From the NCBI RefSeq assembly GCF_024764775.1, contig NZ_JALIGC010000040.1, positions 744,001 through 808,000 of the forward strand: a stretch of 64,000 bases of DNA, read 5' to 3'. Made by a program: the position numbers and the translations under genes. The notes below the pieces were generated by a model, which saw only the letters and a program-made list of their open reading frames with translations, had not been told where the DNA came from and did no database searches. Positions 61,716 to 64,000 of the stretch are shown here, in pieces. Each line of letters starts with the position of its first letter. The first letter of the stretch is position 1. This stretch comes from Scandinavium manionii. Its GTDB lineage: Bacteria > Pseudomonadota > Gammaproteobacteria > Enterobacterales > Enterobacteriaceae.

Positions 61716-62936
61716 TTAGCTAAATGATTGAGTCACTTCCTGCTCTGGCATGTTATCCAGCTCACGCTCGAAACTGCGCAGACGTTTGTAGATAGACATC
61801 AGTTCCACCAGCGTGGTCCAGGAGCTGATCAAGTACTGGAACGAACCGCGAACCTGACCGAAAACGTTGGTTATCTGCGTCATTAATCCCAGCGTAATCG
61901 TACCGGCAACAATCGACGGGAACAGTAAAAACAGGCCGAAAACATTGTCTACCTGCAGGTAAAGAATTCGCGCGATGTTGAAGTACATGTAGTGAAAATA
62001 GAGACGGAAATAGTTGTGACGCACAGCGCTGAACAGTTCGCGAACCGTCGGCGGCGTGGCGCGCGACGCATCATCTTCACCATAAACCAGTTCTTTACGG
62101 TAGGCCGCTTCAACGCGCTGGTTTTTGAAATTCAGCCCCGGAAGTTTGATACCGACCACGGCTAACAGGCCAGTGCCCATCAACGACCAGACAATTGCGG
62201 CGATCACCAGACCGTACGGCAAATGGCCGACAATCGGCAGGTCTGGCACGTGCGCCGACAGCGTCACCAGCACCGGCAGGAAGGCAATCAGGGTCATGAT
62301 GGCGTTGATAAAGCTAACGCCCATATCTTCAAGGGTCGACGCAAAGCGCATGGTGTCTTCCTGCACACGCTGTGCAGCACCTTCGATATGACGCAGTCGC
62401 TGCCAGTTGTCCATGTAGTATTCGTTCATTGCGGAACGCCAGCGGAAGACGTAGTGGCTGACGAAAAAGTTATTCATCACCCCAATCACCACGGCGATCA
62501 GCGCAATGCCGAGGAACACCCCGACTTCATGGTAAAACTGACCGATGCTCACTTTATGTGGTGCGGAAAGCGCAGTCTGGATGAGATCGTAGAACGGCGC
62601 ATACCAGGCGTTGACCGCCACCCCCACTTCGACCAGGAACCAGGTCACGAAGATTATCAGAGAAGTGCCGAGAATCGACCAGTACTGCCAGCGGTGCGGG
62701 CTGTAAAGACACCAGAACAGCGCAAAGACCAGCACACAAACCAGGTAGTAGGCATAGAACACGAGGTAGTCGAGAGACCAAAAACGCGCCGCGCTGATCG
62801 GGATATCACCGGAAGCGCCGACAATATGAAGCAACCATTTACCCCCACCTACCTGCCAGAATATGACGGTGATGAGTGCCCAAATTGCCGCCGAGAGAAA
62901 AAAGGGTCCCGGCTTAGGGAAAAAAGACTTAAACAT
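61716..62936 (-). CDS. sbmA: Peptide antibiotic transporter SbmA
   Basis: 406 residues, the E. coli length. Dimeric inner membrane transporter, driven by proton motive force, that imports microcins B17 and J25, bleomycin and proline-rich peptides. It begins MFKSFFPKPGPFFLSAAIWAL. RWRSAMNEYYMDNWQRLRHIEGAAQRVQED, given here for its ABC-transporter-like membrane-domain character, is split across two helices. First gene of sbmA-yaiW. Confidence 0.96.
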   Translation of the reverse strand: MFKSFFPKPGPFFLSAAIWALITVIFWQVGGGKWLLHIVGASGDIPISAARFWSLDYLVFYAYYLVCVLVFALFWCLYSPHRWQYWSILGTSLIIFVTWFLVEVGVAVNAWYAPFYDLIQTALSAPHKVSIGQFYHEVGVFLGIALIAVVIGVMNNFFVSHYVFRWRSAMNEYYMDNWQRLRHIEGAAQRVQEDTMRFASTLEDMGVSFINAIMTLIAFLPVLVTLSAHVPDLPIVGHLPYGLVIAAIVWSLMGTGLLAVVGIKLPGLNFKNQRVEAAYRKELVYGEDDASRATPPTVRELFSAVRHNYFRLYFHYMYFNIARILYLQVDNVFGLFLLFPSIVAGTITLGLMTQITNVFGQVRGSFQYLISSWTTLVELMSIYKRLRSFERELDNMPEQEVTQSFS

Positions 62937-63059
62937 ACATGCTCTCCTGCTAACTTCTTATCGTTTTAAGGTTGCTGTGTTCTACGAAAAATCGCCGCGC
63001 CATCACCGCGACAAAAGGTGAAGCTGGGTTGACCGTGATTGAGACCGATGAGAAAACGC

Positions 63060-63596
63060 TTAGTTCGTATGCCATTGCGTAACAATTGTTTCGACGGGTT
63101 TCACGCTGACCGGGTTTCCGGGCACCGTGAGCGTGCGCCAGACATCGTTGTAGTGCGCGATAAGCGTTGCGGCTTCAGCAGCCGAGCGGTTGGCAGTGGT
63201 ATGTGCATCTTCGGCAACGGTGATTTGATAGCCTTTGCTGGCGCCGACTTTCAGCGTTGTATCCACACAGTAATCCGTGGCGCAGCCGCACATCACAAAA
63301 GCGGTGATGTCGTTTTCTGCCAGCACACGTTCCAGCTCGGTTTTATAAAAAGCATCACAGGCCGTTTTGGTGACGTAAAGTGCTCCACTCGGCTGCTCGA
63401 GATCTGGCAATAATGCAAAGCCGTGACTCCCCTCTTCCAGACCACCTTCTTCGATGTGCTGAATAAAGATGACGCGGTCAGCGGCGCGAATCAGACGGTT
63501 CACCAGCGAGACGCATTCCTGTTGCTCACGACGCGGCGTTTCGAAGACACCGTTTTGCATATCGACCACCATGACAACGTGTTTATCCGACATCAT
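63060..63596 (-). CDS. Isochorismatase-family cysteine hydrolase
   Basis: 178 residues. The catalytic triad of the family is visible: Asp12 (VVDMQNG), Lys77 (YVTKTACDAF) and Cys110 (CGCATDYCVDTT). It hydrolyses a small amide or vinyl ether; the substrate cannot be told. It lies between sbmA and ampH, where E. coli K-12 has no gene, and on the opposite strand to ampH. Confidence 0.88.
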   Translation of the reverse strand: MMSDKHVVMVVDMQNGVFETPRREQQECVSLVNRLIRAADRVIFIQHIEEGGLEEGSHGFALLPDLEQPSGALYVTKTACDAFYKTELERVLAENDITAFVMCGCATDYCVDTTLKVGASKGYQITVAEDAHTTANRSAAEAATLIAHYNDVWRTLTVPGNPVSVKPVETIVTQWHTN

Positions 63597-63787
63597 TTTC
63601 TCCGTAACAGGTTGTGAACATTGAGACTATCATACGCGTGAGTTCACAAAAGCGCGTAGAGGCTTGCACAAAAACCGCCATATTTACCCGTCGTTACGTT
63701 TTTCTTGCGCAATTCCGGCGTAAAGGCGCTTTGCAAGTGGCCGTTTAATAGTATAAATACGCATTATCTTTCCATTTCAATTCATGG

Positions 63788-64000
63788 ATGCCTTCCTTGA
63801 AACGTAGTCTGCTATTTCTTGCGGCGCTGTGTGCTGCTTCGCTGCCTGTGGCTCAGGCCGCACAAACTTCTCCGGACCCGGTTTTTGCCTCAGATATTGT
63901 CGACCGATACGCCAATCATATCTATTTCGGTAGCGGCGCGACGGGCATGGCACTGGTGGTTATTGATGGCAACCAGCGCGTGTTTCGCAGCTTCGGAGAG
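63788..64000 (+). CDS. ampH: Penicillin-binding protein AmpH (N-terminal part)
   Basis: Class C beta-lactamase-like DD-carboxypeptidase/endopeptidase of the periplasm. Only the first 71 codons are in the window; the E. coli protein has 385 residues. A signal peptide (KRSLLFLAALCAASLPVAQA) is followed by SDIVDRYANHIYFGSGATGM, as in E. coli. The start could be the ATG at 63788 or the TTG at 63797, which corresponds to the E. coli start as I recall it. The active-site Ser lies beyond the window. Confidence 0.92.
   Translation, partial: MPSLKRSLLFLAALCAASLPVAQAAQTSPDPVFASDIVDRYANHIYFGSGATGMALVVIDGNQRVFRSFGE

Noticed and set aside
1..64000. CRISPR arrays, tRNA or rRNA genes, insertion sequences, prophage
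   Set aside because: No regularly spaced repeats, no transposase or integrase-like proteins, and no tRNA-like cloverleaf were noticed; reading by eye cannot fully exclude a small RNA gene.

Overview
The window is a 64 kb piece of chromosome from an enterobacterium (family Enterobacteriaceae). Gene order, operon junctions and protein lengths follow the Escherichia coli / Salmonella segment running from cyo to ampH almost gene for gene, here in the opposite direction to E. coli K-12. The sequence has moderate to high GC, and it carries ERIC repeats. It also has tsaA beside malZ, as in Salmonella, while phoA and dgcC are missing from their E. coli positions. This points to a relative such as Enterobacter, Lelliottia, Leclercia, Citrobacter or Kluyvera; I cannot name the species from this evidence.

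Layout. 1-3053: cyoB (5' end outside the window), cyoC, cyoD, cyoE, the cytochrome bo3 oxidase and heme O synthase. 3201-6729: yajR, yajQ, panE, yajL. 6730-11082: an accessory cluster absent from this place in E. coli, made of a PTS EIIC, a GH4 phospho-beta-glucosidase, a glucosamine-6-phosphate-deaminase-like protein and a GntR/UTRA regulator. A NagR/DasR-like operator precedes the EIIC gene. 11175-17009: thiI, then xseB-ispA-dxs (isoprenoid precursors, with an ERIC element before dxs), then yajO. 17135-21225: pgpA, thiL, nusB, ribE, ribD, nrdR on the minus strand. 21370-24565: yajI, tsx and a degenerate M24-peptidase-like gene where E. coli has yajD. 24678-30142: secF, secD, yajC, tgt, queA (protein export and queuosine). 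30237-33480: acpH, tsaA, malZ.

33703-37862 is a second accessory block: a LysR regulator, a ModA-fold periplasmic protein that is a candidate aconitate isomerase, a CitA/TcuC-type MFS symporter, and an unrecognised beta-barrel-like outer membrane protein. 37903-43086: proY, brnQ, phoR, phoB. 43396-50970: sbcD, sbcC, araJ, mak, rdgC. 51020-53102: ppnP and the aroL-yaiA-aroM group, with TyrR and TrpR-like sites before aroL. 53443-56319: a DUF2076 protein, yaiI, proC, psiF, iraP. 56514-58568: an MdtG-like exporter and an extensin-like protein. 58665-64000: ddlA, yaiZ, yaiY, yaiW, sbmA, an isochorismatase-family hydrolase and the start of ampH.

Most of the window is conserved core genome. The parts most worth attention are the putative amino-sugar disaccharide cluster, the putative trans-aconitate/tricarboxylate locus, the pseudo-M24 protein, the orphan outer membrane protein, and the pair of ERIC elements whose central stems differ by compensating changes. 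I saw no rRNA, tRNA, CRISPR array, insertion sequence or prophage.
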